The notes: generated by a model not told the origin, from the sequence alone. DNA of 64,000 bases from Bretschneidera sinensis (GCA_023935145.1 CM043702.1:109092088-109156087), one strand, 5' to 3'. Shown: positions 33,450 to 44,071, counted from the first letter of the stretch. Program-made: numbers and translations.

Positions 33450-33965
33450 ATTAAATGTTTCATTCTTGAGGATTACTACCCATTCTAGTTACATTATTCA
33501 CTTTTGATTCGTCTTAATTGGGTCTTGAACGTTACAAAATCATTTCAATCGAAACATTTCTTGGAGTTATTGTTAGTACAGTCCAAGTTAATCCTTCGTG
33601 AACCTTTTTCTTTTGATTTGATTCCATCTTCCAAAACATGCAGAAGTTTACTGATTCTCCACAATGACAAATTGGGTTGACAAAAAAAAAAAAACTAACC
33701 ACGAAAGATCAAAGGAAAAGAATTTTGGGGATATAAACTCATTTAATCATTTGGGATAAAACTTATGGGTTCTAATCAATTAGCTAGGCCTTATTTTGGA
33801 GATTTCGGATAAATAGCCAAGTCGGATAGGTTAAACTTAATGATGTCAAAGTGGAATGTTCCAATTGGAACGAATTTATAACATTAAGAACCCAAATGAA
33901 ACATATCAAAAGTGAAGAATGTAAATAAGATGGATGAAAATTTTCAAGGATGAAATATAAAATAC
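33450..33965. repeat. Imperfect inverted repeat (foldback-like)
   Basis: The left arm (about 33450-33590) and the reverse complement of the right arm (about 33835-33965) share CATYCTTGARRAT, TTACATTMTTCACTTTTGAT, TTGGGTYTTRAAYGTTAYAA and CAATYGRAACATT, in order. About 240 bp lie between the arms. No target duplication could be fixed. Confidence 0.6.
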
Positions 33966-34583
33966 ATTTAGAAAAAATTCAAAGGGATTTAGAAAACTTG
34001 AAGGAGCAGGTGCGAGCTAATTTAGTTTGGTAATGTCACTCATTACCACACAAGATATCTGAGATTGAATATTTCATACCAAAGATAGGGGGACAAAGTA
34101 TGAGAGAGGGTTACCCCATTGTATAACCCATATCAATTAAAAGAAAAAGGAAAATCTTCATGAAGGAGAATAACTGGAGGCGTGAGGGAAGAAAAGAAAC
34201 CTATGAGAGAGATACATGGAAAAAGCATCAGCTATAATAGTGAGAAGAGAAAACTTTGACGAAGATTGATGTAGTGAATATTAAGAATCAGATCAAGCAC
34301 ATGCTTACTCAACCCAGAAGTGATCGAAGTCTAGAGATAACAACTTTATTTATTATTAGCCTATTTAGTTTCTTGTGGGTCTATTAATTTTGTTCAATCT
34401 CAGGCATGGGATAATTAATAGATTGAATGGTTGAGATCAATTGAGTTTTAGGCTTTTCATATTTAATCTCTTTCTCTTTTGTTAGAACAACAATTTTGAT
34501 GACTATTAATTTCATTCAGTGAAATATTTTTCTTGGAGCCTTGAAGAGCTTTAACATGCTTAGAATAACACTTCCCTTTATTC
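33966..34583. other. AT-rich sequence without recognisable genes
   Basis: Purine-rich runs near 34140-34260; nothing else to report. Confidence 0.4.
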
Positions 34584-34776
34584 TGACATAAGAAATTTCA
34601 TGAACTTCTGTAAGATCAGATTGGTGTATTATACTAATTATTTTGTAGTTTTCAAATTTTTATTTGTTAGGATTTTATTTCTTTGTTTTTAGATGTTTTT
34701 AAAGTTTTGGTGGTCAAAATAAGGCCTTGTTATGTTATTTAGTTTTTAAAATTTAAAAAATTATCTTTTTGAGAGT
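34584..34776 (+). repeat. LTR-like block of E, part 1
   Basis: Matches the reverse complement of about 42270-42508: GTGTATTATACTAATTATTTT, GATGTTTTTAA.GTTTTG and GTCAAAATAAGG are shared with few changes. Interrupted after AGAGT at 34776. Confidence 0.75.
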
Positions 34777-35673
34777 TGTTAGGAAACCACCTCAAGATGC
34801 CCAGGTGGTGTGATCTTCCAAACACCCAAGTCTAGAATGACTTGTAATACAACCGAATCAAAACAGGAATAAAAAACCAATCAAAGAAAGAACACCAGTA
34901 ATTGTTATCGAGGTTCAACAATAGCCTACGTCCCCGTGAGTTCCTCCGAACTCTCTGCACTAAATCAATGGTTCTTTACAGATACAGAAACTCCTCTTCA
35001 AGAATCTCAAGTTCTTAAAGAATGAAAGAAGAGAAAACAGAAAGTGATAAAGAACTATTACAAAGCCCTTCTCCCCAATCTATACTACTCTCTCTCTAAA
35101 CAACCAGCCTCTCTTTGAGATCTATTCTAGTGCCTCTCCTGTGTTTTTGTGTCTTTGCACTCTCACACTTGCACTTGAATTCTCTTGTATGATGATCACT
35201 TGTGTTTACAACTTGTTCTCTTTTCTTGTGTTGAGATTGAAGCTAGGTGACCCTTTATATAGTGCACCACTTCTTGAGCCAATCTTTGAAGTCAATCTCC
35301 ACCCTTAGATCTTGAGGACCAATCAATCATAGCCCTTCAACAATCCTAAGTGATATTGTGCATTTTTTTCATGCCCCACGCATTATTTGAGAGTGCTGGA
35401 AAACCAAGCATCAGTGTGCCTGGTGTCACGGCCCAGAACAGGGCTGGCCGCGGCTCAAAACAGGACACCACTCCTCTATGTGCTGGGTGCCGTGGTACAC
35501 ACTTCGCAGAAGTGACCAATCTGCTGGGTGCTGCGGTGGCACACTAGTGGAGGACCTTTTCTCCCTTGCTGTTGGCCATGACGCACAAAGCCAAGCTATA
35601 GTGCACACCTCCAAGCCTGATGCTGAACATGCTGAACCCTTCAACCGGTTTAATCTTTGGGCAAATACCAACA
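34777..35673 (-). repeat. 3' LTR of B (897 bp)
   Basis: Plus-strand ends TGTTAGGAAACC and AATACCAACA. A TATA box (minus strand TATATAAAGGG) lies at about 35251-35262. The polypurine tract AAAGGTAGAGAT lies just inside (35674-35686). Confidence 0.93.
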
Positions 35674-35753
35674 ATCTCTACCTTTGTCTAAGCGATTAAA
35701 CTCGAACCCATTGTGTAGAGAACTCAGGATCCAAACTCAACTTAGTCACCATA

Positions 35754-36116
35754 TCAACTGACTCTAATCCTAAGAAGTCCAAGGCAATGATTGAACTTAC
35801 TTAGAGATAGAACCTTGGTGCCTAAATTTCCAGGATTTTCCTCTGTGGCCACCTTATCCACATGAATGCATCTTTCCATAACATTTTTCCAAATGAAATG
35901 ATACCGAGCATCAATGTGCTTTATCCTCTCATGGAACACTAGATTCTTACACAAGTGCAATGCACTTTGGCTATCCGAATACACCACCACATGCTCTTTT
36001 AGGACCTTCAACTCTTCCAACAACCCTTTGCACCACATAGCCTCCTTAATGGCTTCTGTTGCCGCTATGTACTCAGCCTCGGTTGTTGAGAGTGCTAACA
36101 CCGACTGCAACTAAGC
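35754..36116 (-). pseudogene. pol: Element B RNase H
   Basis: Contains LALSTTEAEYIAATEAIKEA, VVVYSDSQSALHLCKNLVFH and ERIKHIDARYHFI, with the family's Glu and Asp residues. A stop (TAG at 36114-36116, minus strand) separates it from RT where the family reads through. The end decays in a PGNLGTKVLSLSKF block; the family has DMLTK-type sequence just before it. Confidence 0.9.
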
Positions 36117-37135
36117 CTTCCAACTTATATAACATTCGTTTAAGTTGAAGAAGTAGGAGGTAATCGATCTTCTTTTATCTTGGTCTGCTCCATAGTCCGA
36201 ATCCGCATAACCCTCAAAACAGATGGACTTGTCTCTTTTCTCATAAACTAGCCCCACATATGGGCTTGCCTTCAAGTACCTTAGCAACCACTTCATCCCA
36301 AGCCAATGCTCCTTTCTAAGATTACTCATAAACTTGCTGAGAACACTTATTGCATGAGAAATGTCGGGTCTAGTGCTTACTATGGTGAATATAACTGATC
36401 CAACCGCACTAGAGTAACAGACCTTTTTCATTTTCTTCTTCTCCACCTCTGATCTTGGACATTGATCGCTGGAGAACTTGAAATGACCAGCAAGAGGAAC
36501 CTTCACTGGTTTGTTAACTTCTATAGAGAACTTAGATATCATTTTCTCTATATAGGAAGTTTGAGAAATCTTCAATCTATGTCTCTCCCTTTCCCGGATT
36601 ATGCTCATCCCAAGGATCTTCTGTGCATGGCCAAGATCCTTCATCTCAAACTCCTTACTGAGTTGAGACTTTAATTTTTCTATCCTCTCCATGCTGCTCC
36701 TAACCAGCAGCATATCATCAACATAGATGAGGATGATCACCATTTCCTCCACCTTGTGCCCCTTGTAGTACAAGCACAAATCATAGTAGCTCCTCATGAA
36801 ACCTAAGCTAGTTACAAAGGAATCGAACCTCTTATTCCATTGCCGAGGTGATTGCTTCAGACCATAGAGAGATTTCTTCAATTGGCACACCAACTCTCCC
36901 TGCCTTCCTTCCTCATAGCCTTCGTGTTGCCTCATATAGATAGTCTCATCAAGCTCTCCATGCAAGAATGTTATCTTCACATCCATTTGCTCAATTTCCC
37001 AATTAAATTGGACCATCATTGCTAATACTATCCGTATCGTCTTGTACTTCACAACCGGTGAGAATATTTCGGTGAAATCATGCCTTCTCTTTATGTGAAC
37101 CCCTTCGCCACCTTATACCAAACTTCATCCCGCGG
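36117..37135 (-). pseudogene. pol: Element B reverse transcriptase
   Basis: Open from 37052 to 36111. Blocks: VQFNWEIEQMDVKITFLHGE with the first catalytic Asp, MRQHEGYEEGRQGELVCQLK, KSLYGLKQSPRQWNKRFDSF, then LIYVDDMLLV with the catalytic YVDD, KDLGHAQKILGMSI, and VSTRPDISHAISVLSKF. The FSPV block before it (37053-37130) is frameshifted. Copies element RNA into DNA in the particle. This is the most intact catalytic domain of the copia elements here. Confidence 0.92.
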
Positions 37136-38276
37136 AGTGTTCCCTTCTTTGATCTTGTAGATCCACATACAATCCACAACTCTCTGTTTTTCTGGTTTGG
37201 GCACCAATCCCAATAGTTGTTCTTCTTCAAAGAATCCATTTCTTCCTCTATAGCTAGCTACCACTTTGACGAATACTTACATTCCATGGCATCCATGTAA
37301 GTTTCTGGTTCAACCCCTCCTTCTGTCCAAGGAGCTGCTATATTAGCACCAGCAAAACCATATCTCAAAGGTGGTCTAACCACCCTCCTTTCCCGGTCCC
37401 TTGTGAGTTGATAGTCATTCTGACTTGCTACATCATCCCCTTCTAGTTCAGCCTTCTCTTGAGTGTCATGAGCTTGGCCTTTATTAATGGGCTCTACTTG
37501 GTCCAAACCCTCTTGCCATCCTTGCTCTGCCTAAATTGAATTCTCCTTGATGCTATGCTTCACAAATTCCAGACTGGTTTGCCCACTATCCCCTGCAGGG
37601 TTAGTTTTCTCCAAATAGGGAAATAACAATTCATTAAAAATAACATCCCTACTTATTATGAGTTTCAATCCTTTTTTCTCTAAGGACCATAACCTATACC
37701 CCTTAACCTCATCACCATACCTTAGAAATACACATTTTCTAGACCTTGGGCTAAGTTTATCATCCTTTTGATGTGCAAATGCAGCACATCCAAAAGTCCT
37801 AAAGTTATTCAACTCAGGGGGTTTCCCACTCCACATCTCTTCTGGAGTCTTGAGCTCTAAATCTCTAGAGGGTGATATATTAACCAAATATATAGCAGTA
37901 GACACAGCTTCCCCCCAAAAATATTTTGGTAAACCGGACCCAATTAACATGCACCTAACCTTTTCCATAAGGGTTCTATTCATCCTCTCAGCAACTCCAT
38001 TTTGCTGAGGTGTTTTTACAACCGTTCTATGTTTTAGAATGCCATTTAACTCACAGAATTTATCAAAATCCTTATTGCAAAATTCTAAGCCATTATCGGT
38101 TCATAAAGCCTTAACTAGCCTACCTGTTTGAGTCTCCAGCAACTTTTTCCACACCACAAATTTATTCAAAACATCTAATTTATTTTTAAGCAAATAAACC
38201 CAAACCTTTGTTGAATAATCATCAGTTAAAGACAGAAAGTAAAGATTACCTCCTTGTGTTGGTGTTCTTGCTGGCC
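37136..38276 (-). pseudogene. pol: Element B integrase and linker to RT
   Basis: Reading leftward from 38276: GPARTPTQGGNLYFLSLTDD and YSTKVWVYL, LVKAL-stop-TDNGLEFCNKDF with the second catalytic Asp, KHRTVVKTPQQNGVAERMNR with the Glu, FWGEAVSTAIYLVNISPSR, NNFRTFGCAAFAHQKDDKL and LISRDVIFNELLFPY. The linker has RPPLRYGFAGANIAAPWTEG and ETYMDAMECKYSSKW. Stops at about 38102 and 37533 and frameshifts in the linker make it inactive. Confidence 0.9.
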
Positions 38277-38880
38277 TCAAAGGTTCGAATGAATATAATC
38301 AAGAATGCCCTTACATTTATGCACTCTAGTGTTGAAGCTGACCCGGTGTTGCTTCCGAAGAACGCAACCCTCGCAGAAATCAAGTTTCTCTACTTTGTCA
38401 CCACCAAGTAGACCATCCTTGCTGAGAACTTGTAAGTCCTTTTCACTCATATGTCCTAAGCGACTGTGCCAAAGGGCTGCCCTATCCATCTCAGCCATCA
38501 AGCTTGCTGCTTGATCCTTGATTTTTGTCTCTCCGATCATCTCATAGAGACCATCTTTTATTGCTGCTTTGATCACCACCAATGATCCCTCGGTTAGCTT
38601 GATCTTTCCTCCCTCTGCTTTGTATGTGTACCTTATGGAATCTAGCTGCCCTAATGAGATCAAATTTCTTCTCAAATTCAAAAGATACCTTACATTCAGC
38701 AGTAGCCTTGTGACTCCATCAAATATCCTCAATTGGATGTCTCTTATCCCCCTCACTTTGCAAGAAGTGTCATTCCCCAAGAAAACCTTTCAATCATTGG
38801 TTTCCTGGAAATTTTTGAACCAATTTCGATAAGGGCACATGTGATAAGTGCACCCAAAATCCAAGATCCATTTCTCGCTG
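38277..38880 (-). pseudogene. pol: Element B protease and GAG-pre-integrase
   Basis: The protease begins near 38875 with WILDFGCTYHMCP, where the family has D-S/T-G/A and this copy has D-F-G. It continues through VFLGNDTSCKVRGIRDIQLR and LRRNLISLGQLDSI. GAG-pre-integrase is clear at ALWHSRLGHMSEKDLQVLSK and LDFCEGCVLRKQHRVSF. A stop lies at the N-terminal side near 38780. Confidence 0.88.
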
Positions 38881-38882
38881 CC

Positions 38883-39758
38883 TTACCTCCTGCTCATATT
38901 TGAGCACACAACAAGAACATCATCTTGCTGTTCTCCCTTGGCAACCGAATCATCTCCATTGTTGGTATGGCTTCTTCCTCTCTCATCCCACATCTTCTTC
39001 TTGCATTCTTTCTTGAAATGACCCTCCTTGTTGTAGTAGAAGCATCGCCTTTCTCCAAACTTTGGTTTGGAATGTGATCTCCCATGGCTCTGCCCTTTAC
39101 CCTTTGATTTCTCTCGGTAGTTGCCATGGATGCTACTGCCATACCGAGTTACTGGCCTTCCTCTAATGAATAACCCTTCTCCACTTGATGTTTCCCTCAT
39201 CTTGGCTTTGAAATCATGAGCCCTTATAGCATTGATCATAATTTACTTGGTTAGTGTATCTCTTCCATATTCAATTGCATTAATCAAATTATCAAAACAA
39301 TCAGGAAAAGAATTCAACAAAATAACAACCAATTATTCATCCAAGAATGTTATGCTATAGCTATTCAAATCTTGAACTAGCTTATTAAACACATCAAGAT
39401 TATCTTACAACTTTTTATTAGGATCCATTCTAAAAGCAAAGATTCTTTTAAGAAGATAAATCTTATTAGGGAGAGTTTTGGTAAGAAACAACTCATCTAG
39501 TTTCTTCCATATGGCAGCTGGATCTTTCGAGTCTCCGCACTCCCTTGTCACACTATTTGATATGTGCAGGAAGATGGTGCTGTATGCTATCTTCTTCATT
39601 TCAATCCGTTGGACCTCCGTGATACTTGCTGGAAAAGCATCATTTTCTCCAATCGCCAAGTCCACCTTTTGTTGCATAAGAACCGCCTTGATCTTCCGTT
39701 TCCAAAGGGAAAAGTCTCCTTTTCCATCAAACTTCTCAAAAATGAAATTTGAAACCAT
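38883..39758 (-). pseudogene. gag: Element B gag
   Basis: The start codon is at 39758 (MVSNFIFEKFDGKGDFSLWK). The capsid part reads KAVLMQQKVDLAIGE, KKIAYSTIFLHISNSVTREC, DPAAIWKKLDELFLTKTLPN and KIYLLKRIFAFRMDPN, then stops at 39403. The frame resumes to 39239-38883 with a basic Gly/Ser/Lys-rich segment and a zinc knuckle CFYYNKEGHFKKEC, with Tyr where the family has Cys at the second position. It then reaches the protease. Confidence 0.9.
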
Positions 39759-39989
39759 CTTGCGGAGAAAATCTCAGATTTATACAACACCCACAATTGC
39801 TATCCAACTTCTTCTAAACCTCAAGAACATGATCAGAGATTGATCTCAATACCGTTCTTGAATCACCCTTAAGAACGTGATCAGATCTTGATCTTTACTC
39901 CGTTCTTGAATCACCCAAGAAGTTAATATTTGATTCTTGGAGTCTTGCTCTGATACCTCCCGTTCTTACTCCTGTACCAACTGTCCAAA

Positions 39990-40001
39990 GCTCTGATACC
40001 A
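39990..40001 (-). other. Primer-binding site of B
   Basis: Exact TGGTATCAGAGC on the minus strand, one base from the LTR. Confidence 0.95.
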
Positions 40002-40002
40002 C

Positions 40003-40916
40003 TGTTGGGAAGCAACCTCAAGATGCTCAGGTGGCGATATTCCAAACACCCAAGTTTAGAACGACTTGTAATACAATCGAAACAAAACAGGAATCAAAAA
40101 CCAATCAAAGAAAGAACACCAACAATTGTTATTGAGGTTTGGCAATAGCCTACATCCCCATGAGTTCCTCCGAACTCTCTGCACTAAATCAATGGTTCTT
40201 TACAGATACAACAACTCCTCTTCAAGAATCTCAAGTTCTTGAAGAATGAAAGAAGAGAAAACAGAAAGTGATAAGGAACTATTACAAAGCCCTTCTCCCC
40301 AATCTATACTACTCTCTCTCTAAACAACTAGCCTCTCTTTGAGATCTATTCTAGTGCCTCTCCTGTGCTTTTATGTCTTTGCACTCTCACACTTGTACTT
40401 GAATTCTCTTGTATGATGATCACTTATGTTTACAACTTGTTCTCTTTTCTTGTGTTGAGATTGAAGCTAGGGGACCCTTTATATAGTGTCCCACCTCTTG
40501 AGCTAATCTTTGAAGTCAATCTCCACCCTTAGATCTTGAGAACCAATCAATCATAGCCCTTCAACAATCCTAAGTGATCCTGTGCATTTTGTTCATGCCC
40601 CATGCATTATTTGAGAGTGCTGGAAAACTAAGCATCAGTGTGCCTGGCATTGTGGCCCAGAACAGGACACCACTCCTCTATGTGCTGGGCACCGCGACGC
40701 ACACCACCCTGTGCCACGGCACACACTTCCTAGAAGTGACCCATCTGCTGGGCACCGCGTATCACCAAGGTTGGGCTGCGATGTACACTGGTGGAGGACC
40801 TTTTCTCCCTTATTGTAGGCTGTGGCGCACAAAGCTAAGTCGTGGCGCACACCTCCAAGCCTGATGCTGAACATACTAAACCCTTCAACTGGTTTAATCC
40901 TTGGAAAATACCAACA
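40003..40916 (-). repeat. 5' LTR of B (914 bp)
   Basis: Plus-strand ends TGTTGGGAAGC and AATACCAACA, homologous to 34777-35673 throughout. TATA box at about 40470-40481 on the minus strand. No AGAGT follows it. Confidence 0.93.
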
Positions 40917-41272
40917 ATCATATTCTAGTGCCTTTCCTATGTTTTTGTGTCTTTGCACTCTCACACTTGCACTTGAATTCTCTTGCATGATGATCACTTA
41001 TGTTTAGAACTTGTTCTCTTTTCTTTCGTTCTTCAAGAACTTGAGATTCTTAAAGAGGAGTTGCTGTATCTATAAAGAACCATTGATTTAGTGTAGAGAG
41101 TTCGGAGGAACTCACGGGGAAGTAGGCTATTGCCGAACCTCGATAACAATTGCTGGTGTTCTTTCTTTGATTGGTTTTTGATTCATGTTTTGTTTCGGTT
41201 TTATTACAAGTCGTTTTAGACTTGAGTGTTTGGAAGATCATCACCTGGGCATCTTGAGGTGGTTTCCCAACA
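40917..41272. repeat. Rearranged LTR pieces at the 5' end of B
   Basis: 40919-41020 is a piece of the middle of the LTR in the same orientation as 40003-40916 (TATTCTAGTGCC onward). 41010-41272 is LTR sequence in the opposite orientation (GTTCTTCAAGAACTTGAGAT to GGTTTCCCAACA). The join falls in TTCTCTTTTCTTT, which occurs in both parts. The inverted piece ends exactly at an LTR terminus and is followed by AGAGT. Confidence 0.85.
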
Positions 41273-41383
41273 AGAGTTTTCTCAATTTATTACTTGTGGA
41301 TTGAAGGATTTCTAGTGGATTCCAGACTATTACTATAGATTTTGATGTGTTCAAGTCTTTTCAATTAGTTTCGCATTGCGTTA
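41273..41383 (+). repeat. LTR-like block of E, part 2
   Basis: Begins with the target duplication AGAGT, continues TTTCTCAATTTATT, TCTAGTGGATTCCA.ACTATT and ends GCATTGCGTTAGG. Matches the reverse complement of 42136-42260. Confidence 0.75.
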
Positions 41384-41395
41384 GGTGGTATCAAA
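41384..41395 (+). other. Primer-binding site of E
   Basis: TGGTATCAAAGC, one base different from TGGTATCAGAGC, directly after the LTR-like block. Confidence 0.75.
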
Positions 41396-41415
41396 GCGAC
41401 GATTCGCCTGACTTA

Positions 41416-42135
41416 ATGGAAATCAACAAACTTGTTAGTAGACACCCTATTGATGGTGATCGTGGGGTGGTTGCCATATAAACAACAATTGAGTCACAAA
41501 GGGAGCAGTTGAACCAAATTATGAGTATGTTGTAACAATTAGGATTTAATGCAAACGAAGAAGCAATAGTCGATGAGAACTGTGACAGGGGAGTCTCCCT
41601 AGCCCAACCCGTAGACAAACATGTTCTTGATCAGTGTGCTCAAGATCGACAAGCTCCTGCATGTCTTTTCCAACAACCTATTCTTGAAAGACAATGTGAA
41701 GATCTTGAAATATTCGAAGAAGTTAATCTCAATGAGCAAATGGTTCAAGAGGTTCAAGAAAACATAGAAAAGTGAAACATTGAAGCCGTTGAGTATTCTA
41801 CTAAAGGTTTATTAGAAGATAATTGTTAAAGTGAGCCCAAAACCCAAAATTCCCAATATCTAGTTAATCTTCCAAGTGATGATGCATTATGATGTGTTGT
41901 TTTCATTGGAGTTGAAGATTTTATTTGGTACACTAATCCTACATTGGTAAATATTGTAAATAGGTTGGAGATTGAGATGTCAAAAGAATTTCAAGTTGAG
42001 TAATTTATGGATATTCCTTTTGAAAAGATATTGAAGTGATTGTCATGTTCTATGTATATTTTCTTTTGGAGTGGACTACTACAATTTTAACCATTAAACT
42101 CGAGGTTAAGTTTCTTCCAAGTGGAAGAGTCATTT
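41416..42135 (+). pseudogene. Element E: gag-like start fused to a 3' end
   Basis: The frame from the ATG at 41416 reads MEINKLVSRHPIDGDRGVV and then, past stops, TIESQREQLNQIMSML and an acidic segment (CEDLEIFEEVNLNEQMVQEV). This looks like the head of a gypsy gag, but no capsid domain is visible. Near 42100 the sequence LNSRLSFFQVEES resembles the C-terminal tail of gypsy pol just before the polypurine tract. If so, nearly all of gag-pol has been deleted between them. Confidence 0.5.
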
Positions 42136-42508
42136 CCTAACGAAGCATGAAATCAATTAAAAATATTTTAACATGTCAAAGTCTATAGTAATAGTTTGGA
42201 ATCCACCAGAAACCCTTGAATCCTCAAAGAATAAATTGAGAAAACTCTCAAAGAGATATTTTTAAAATTCTGAAAACTGAATAACAAAGTTTATAGTGTT
42301 ACAAACTAAAATAGTGAAAATAAACAAAGTATTAAAATAAAGGCTAACATATATGTTCACCTAACATGACCTTATTTTGACAATCAAAACCTTAAAAACA
42401 TCTAAAATAAAGAAATAAATCCTAATAAATAAACATTTAAAAATTACAAAAATAATTAATATAATACATCAATATAATCTTAAGGAAGATCATGAGATGC
42501 CTTACGTT
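42136..42508 (-). repeat. LTR-like block of E, inverted copy
   Basis: Starts CCTAACGAAGC, the reverse complement of the GCGTTAGG end of the left block, and runs to TTACGTTAG near 42508. It is slightly longer than the left block because of small indels. Confidence 0.75.
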
Positions 42509-42516
42509 AGTTTTCT

Positions 42517-42613
42517 TCTTAATATTTCTTTACCTAGATTTCTTTCACTTCCCTTTGACATCAAAGATCTACACTAGAGAGTTTATTACGACATTGAGAT
42601 CCTAAATAGGAAG
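42517..42613 (+). repeat. Dispersed 95-bp repeat, copy 2
   Basis: See 31866-31965. It stops at GGAAG, where the LTR remnant at 42614 begins. Confidence 0.7.
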
Positions 42614-43118
42614 TGTTGGTAGAAAAAAATCTGCTTGGACTGGGGTGCGGAACCTACGCGCACAAAGACCAAAAAAACCCTAAGGAGTCGCTGAAGGACC
42701 GAAGAGGTTGTACCTCTGGGGGGATTCTCCAATGCCTAAGTTAGTATAGGGCTTTAAAAATAGGAATGTTATTTGAAAGTAGAGAGAGTATTTTTCTGTG
42801 TGTACCTTTTGACGGTGAGAGCCCTCTTATATAGTGTGAGAGGTGGAAGCCTGATAAGAGCATATCTACTGATAAGAATGATCTTTATTTAAATTTTAAA
42901 TATCCTAATAGAATTAGAACTTATTCGGAGATAAAACTGAGCTTATCCCTAGGTTGGAGTTTCGAAGTAGAATTAGAGTTTCGATGTGAAATTACTGATA
43001 TACTCTTTGCCATAAGTCCTAATTTTATTAGTCGCTTGTCCCTCTTACGAAATTAATCTTTTTTCCTTGAAGGGTGTCACGTATCATTACACCATTGGAT
43101 GGGGAATTTTCCCTTACA
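42614..43118 (-). repeat. Solo LTR-like remnant of a Tat-type element (505 bp)
   Basis: Plus-strand ends TGTTGGTAG and CCCTTACA; minus strand starts TGTAAGGGAAAATT, like the LTR of G (TGATGTAGGGGAAAATT). A TATA box, TATATAAGAGGG on the minus strand, is present near 42830-42842. Flanks (GGAAG and TCCGC) do not match, so it is not a clean solo LTR. Confidence 0.6.
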
Positions 43119-43194
43119 TCCGCTACCCCCATTTCCTTGACTACAGATATGCAGTTGAGGAAGTAGTTTGTGGAATGCTTGAGTTGGAAGGGGT

Positions 43195-44067
43195 ATATGC
43201 TTGGCATGAGGTAGACAAGTTTTGGTGTGTTGTGCTTGGAGTTAGATGGCTGAGGCTTAAAATGCTTGGTATGAGGTAGCCAAGGCTTAATATGTTGTGT
43301 TCGGTGTTCGATCATCGATGCTTTGAGTACTTGGCATGAATTAGCCAAGGTTTGATATGTCATGTTAGATATATGGTAGGCGAGGCTTTAAAGTGCGTGG
43401 CATGAAGTAGCAAAGACTTGGTATGTCATGCTTGGCATGCAATGGCTGAGGCTTTGAGTGCTTGGCATGAAGTAGCCAAGGCTTGATATGTCATGTTTGG
43501 CATTTGGTGGCTAAGGCTTTGAAGTGCTTGGTATGCGGTAGTCGAGGCTTTGAGTGCTTGGCATGAAGTATCCAAGGCTTGATAAGTCATGCTTGGCATG
43601 TAACAACTGAGGCTTTGAAGTGCTTAGCATGAAGTAGCCAATGCTTGATATGTCATTCTTGACATGCGGTGGCCGAGGTTTTAAAGTGCTTGGCATACGG
43701 TGGTTGAGGCTTTGAGTGCTTGGCATGAAGTAGCCAAGGCTTGATATGTCATGCTCGATATGCAGTTACTGAGGCTTTGAAGTGCTTGACATAAAGTAGC
43801 CAAAGCTTGATATGTCGTGCTTGTTATGCGATGGTCGAGGCTTTGAGTGCTTAGTATGAAGTAGCGAAAGCTTGATATGTCATGCTCGCGCATGCGGTGG
43901 CCGAAGCTTTAAAGTGGTTGACATAAAGTACCCAAGGCTTGATATGTCATGCTTGGAATGCGATAGCCGAGGCTTTGAGTGCTTGGCATGAAGTAGCCAA
44001 GGTTTGATATGTCATGCTCGGCATTCGATGGTCCAGGCTTTGAGTTCTTGGCATGAAATAGCCAAGG
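43195..44067 (+). repeat. 65-bp satellite array, left part
   Basis: About 13 imperfect copies. One unit is made of two half-units: GCTTGGCATGAAGTAGCCAA then GGCTTGATATGTCATG, and CTCGGCATGCGGTGGCCGAG then GCTTTGAGT. Some copies have an extra half-unit (for example at 43520-43555). Open frames on both strands (43067-43279, 43028-43363, 43511-43726, 43681-43893) are a result of the repeat. Confidence 0.92.
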
Positions 44068-44071
44068 ATGG

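Larger units (their letters stand above)
34777..41272 (-). mobile_element. Element B: copia retrotransposon with an abnormal 5' end
   Basis: Two LTRs in direct orientation (34777-35673 and 40003-40916) enclose RNase H, RT, integrase, protease and gag on the minus strand. AGAGT lies just outside the left end (34772-34776), but on the right it appears only at 41273-41277, after 356 bp of rearranged LTR. Removing 34777-41277 rejoins the LTR-like block of E. Coding parts are broken but readable. Confidence 0.92.
34584..42508 (+). mobile_element. Element E: deleted gypsy-type element with LTR-like ends in opposite orientation, split by copia B
   Basis: The left LTR-like block (34584-34776 plus 41273-41383) ends in GCGTTAGG directly before a primer site. 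The inside (41384-42135) holds a gag-like start and a scrap resembling a pol C-terminus. The right block (42136-42508) matches the left one only as its reverse complement. Copia B is inserted in the left block. Confidence 0.65.

Noticed and set aside
43028..43893. Several overlapping open frames on both strands with repeated MPSTQSLDHR- or SLGYFMPS-like peptides
   Set aside because: They are translations of the 65-bp satellite in different frames; no start context, no domain, and the frames end where the array shifts.
43195..44067. Regularly spaced repeats that could suggest a CRISPR array
   Set aside because: The repeats are contiguous, diverged and without unique spacers, and the window is a plant nuclear genome.
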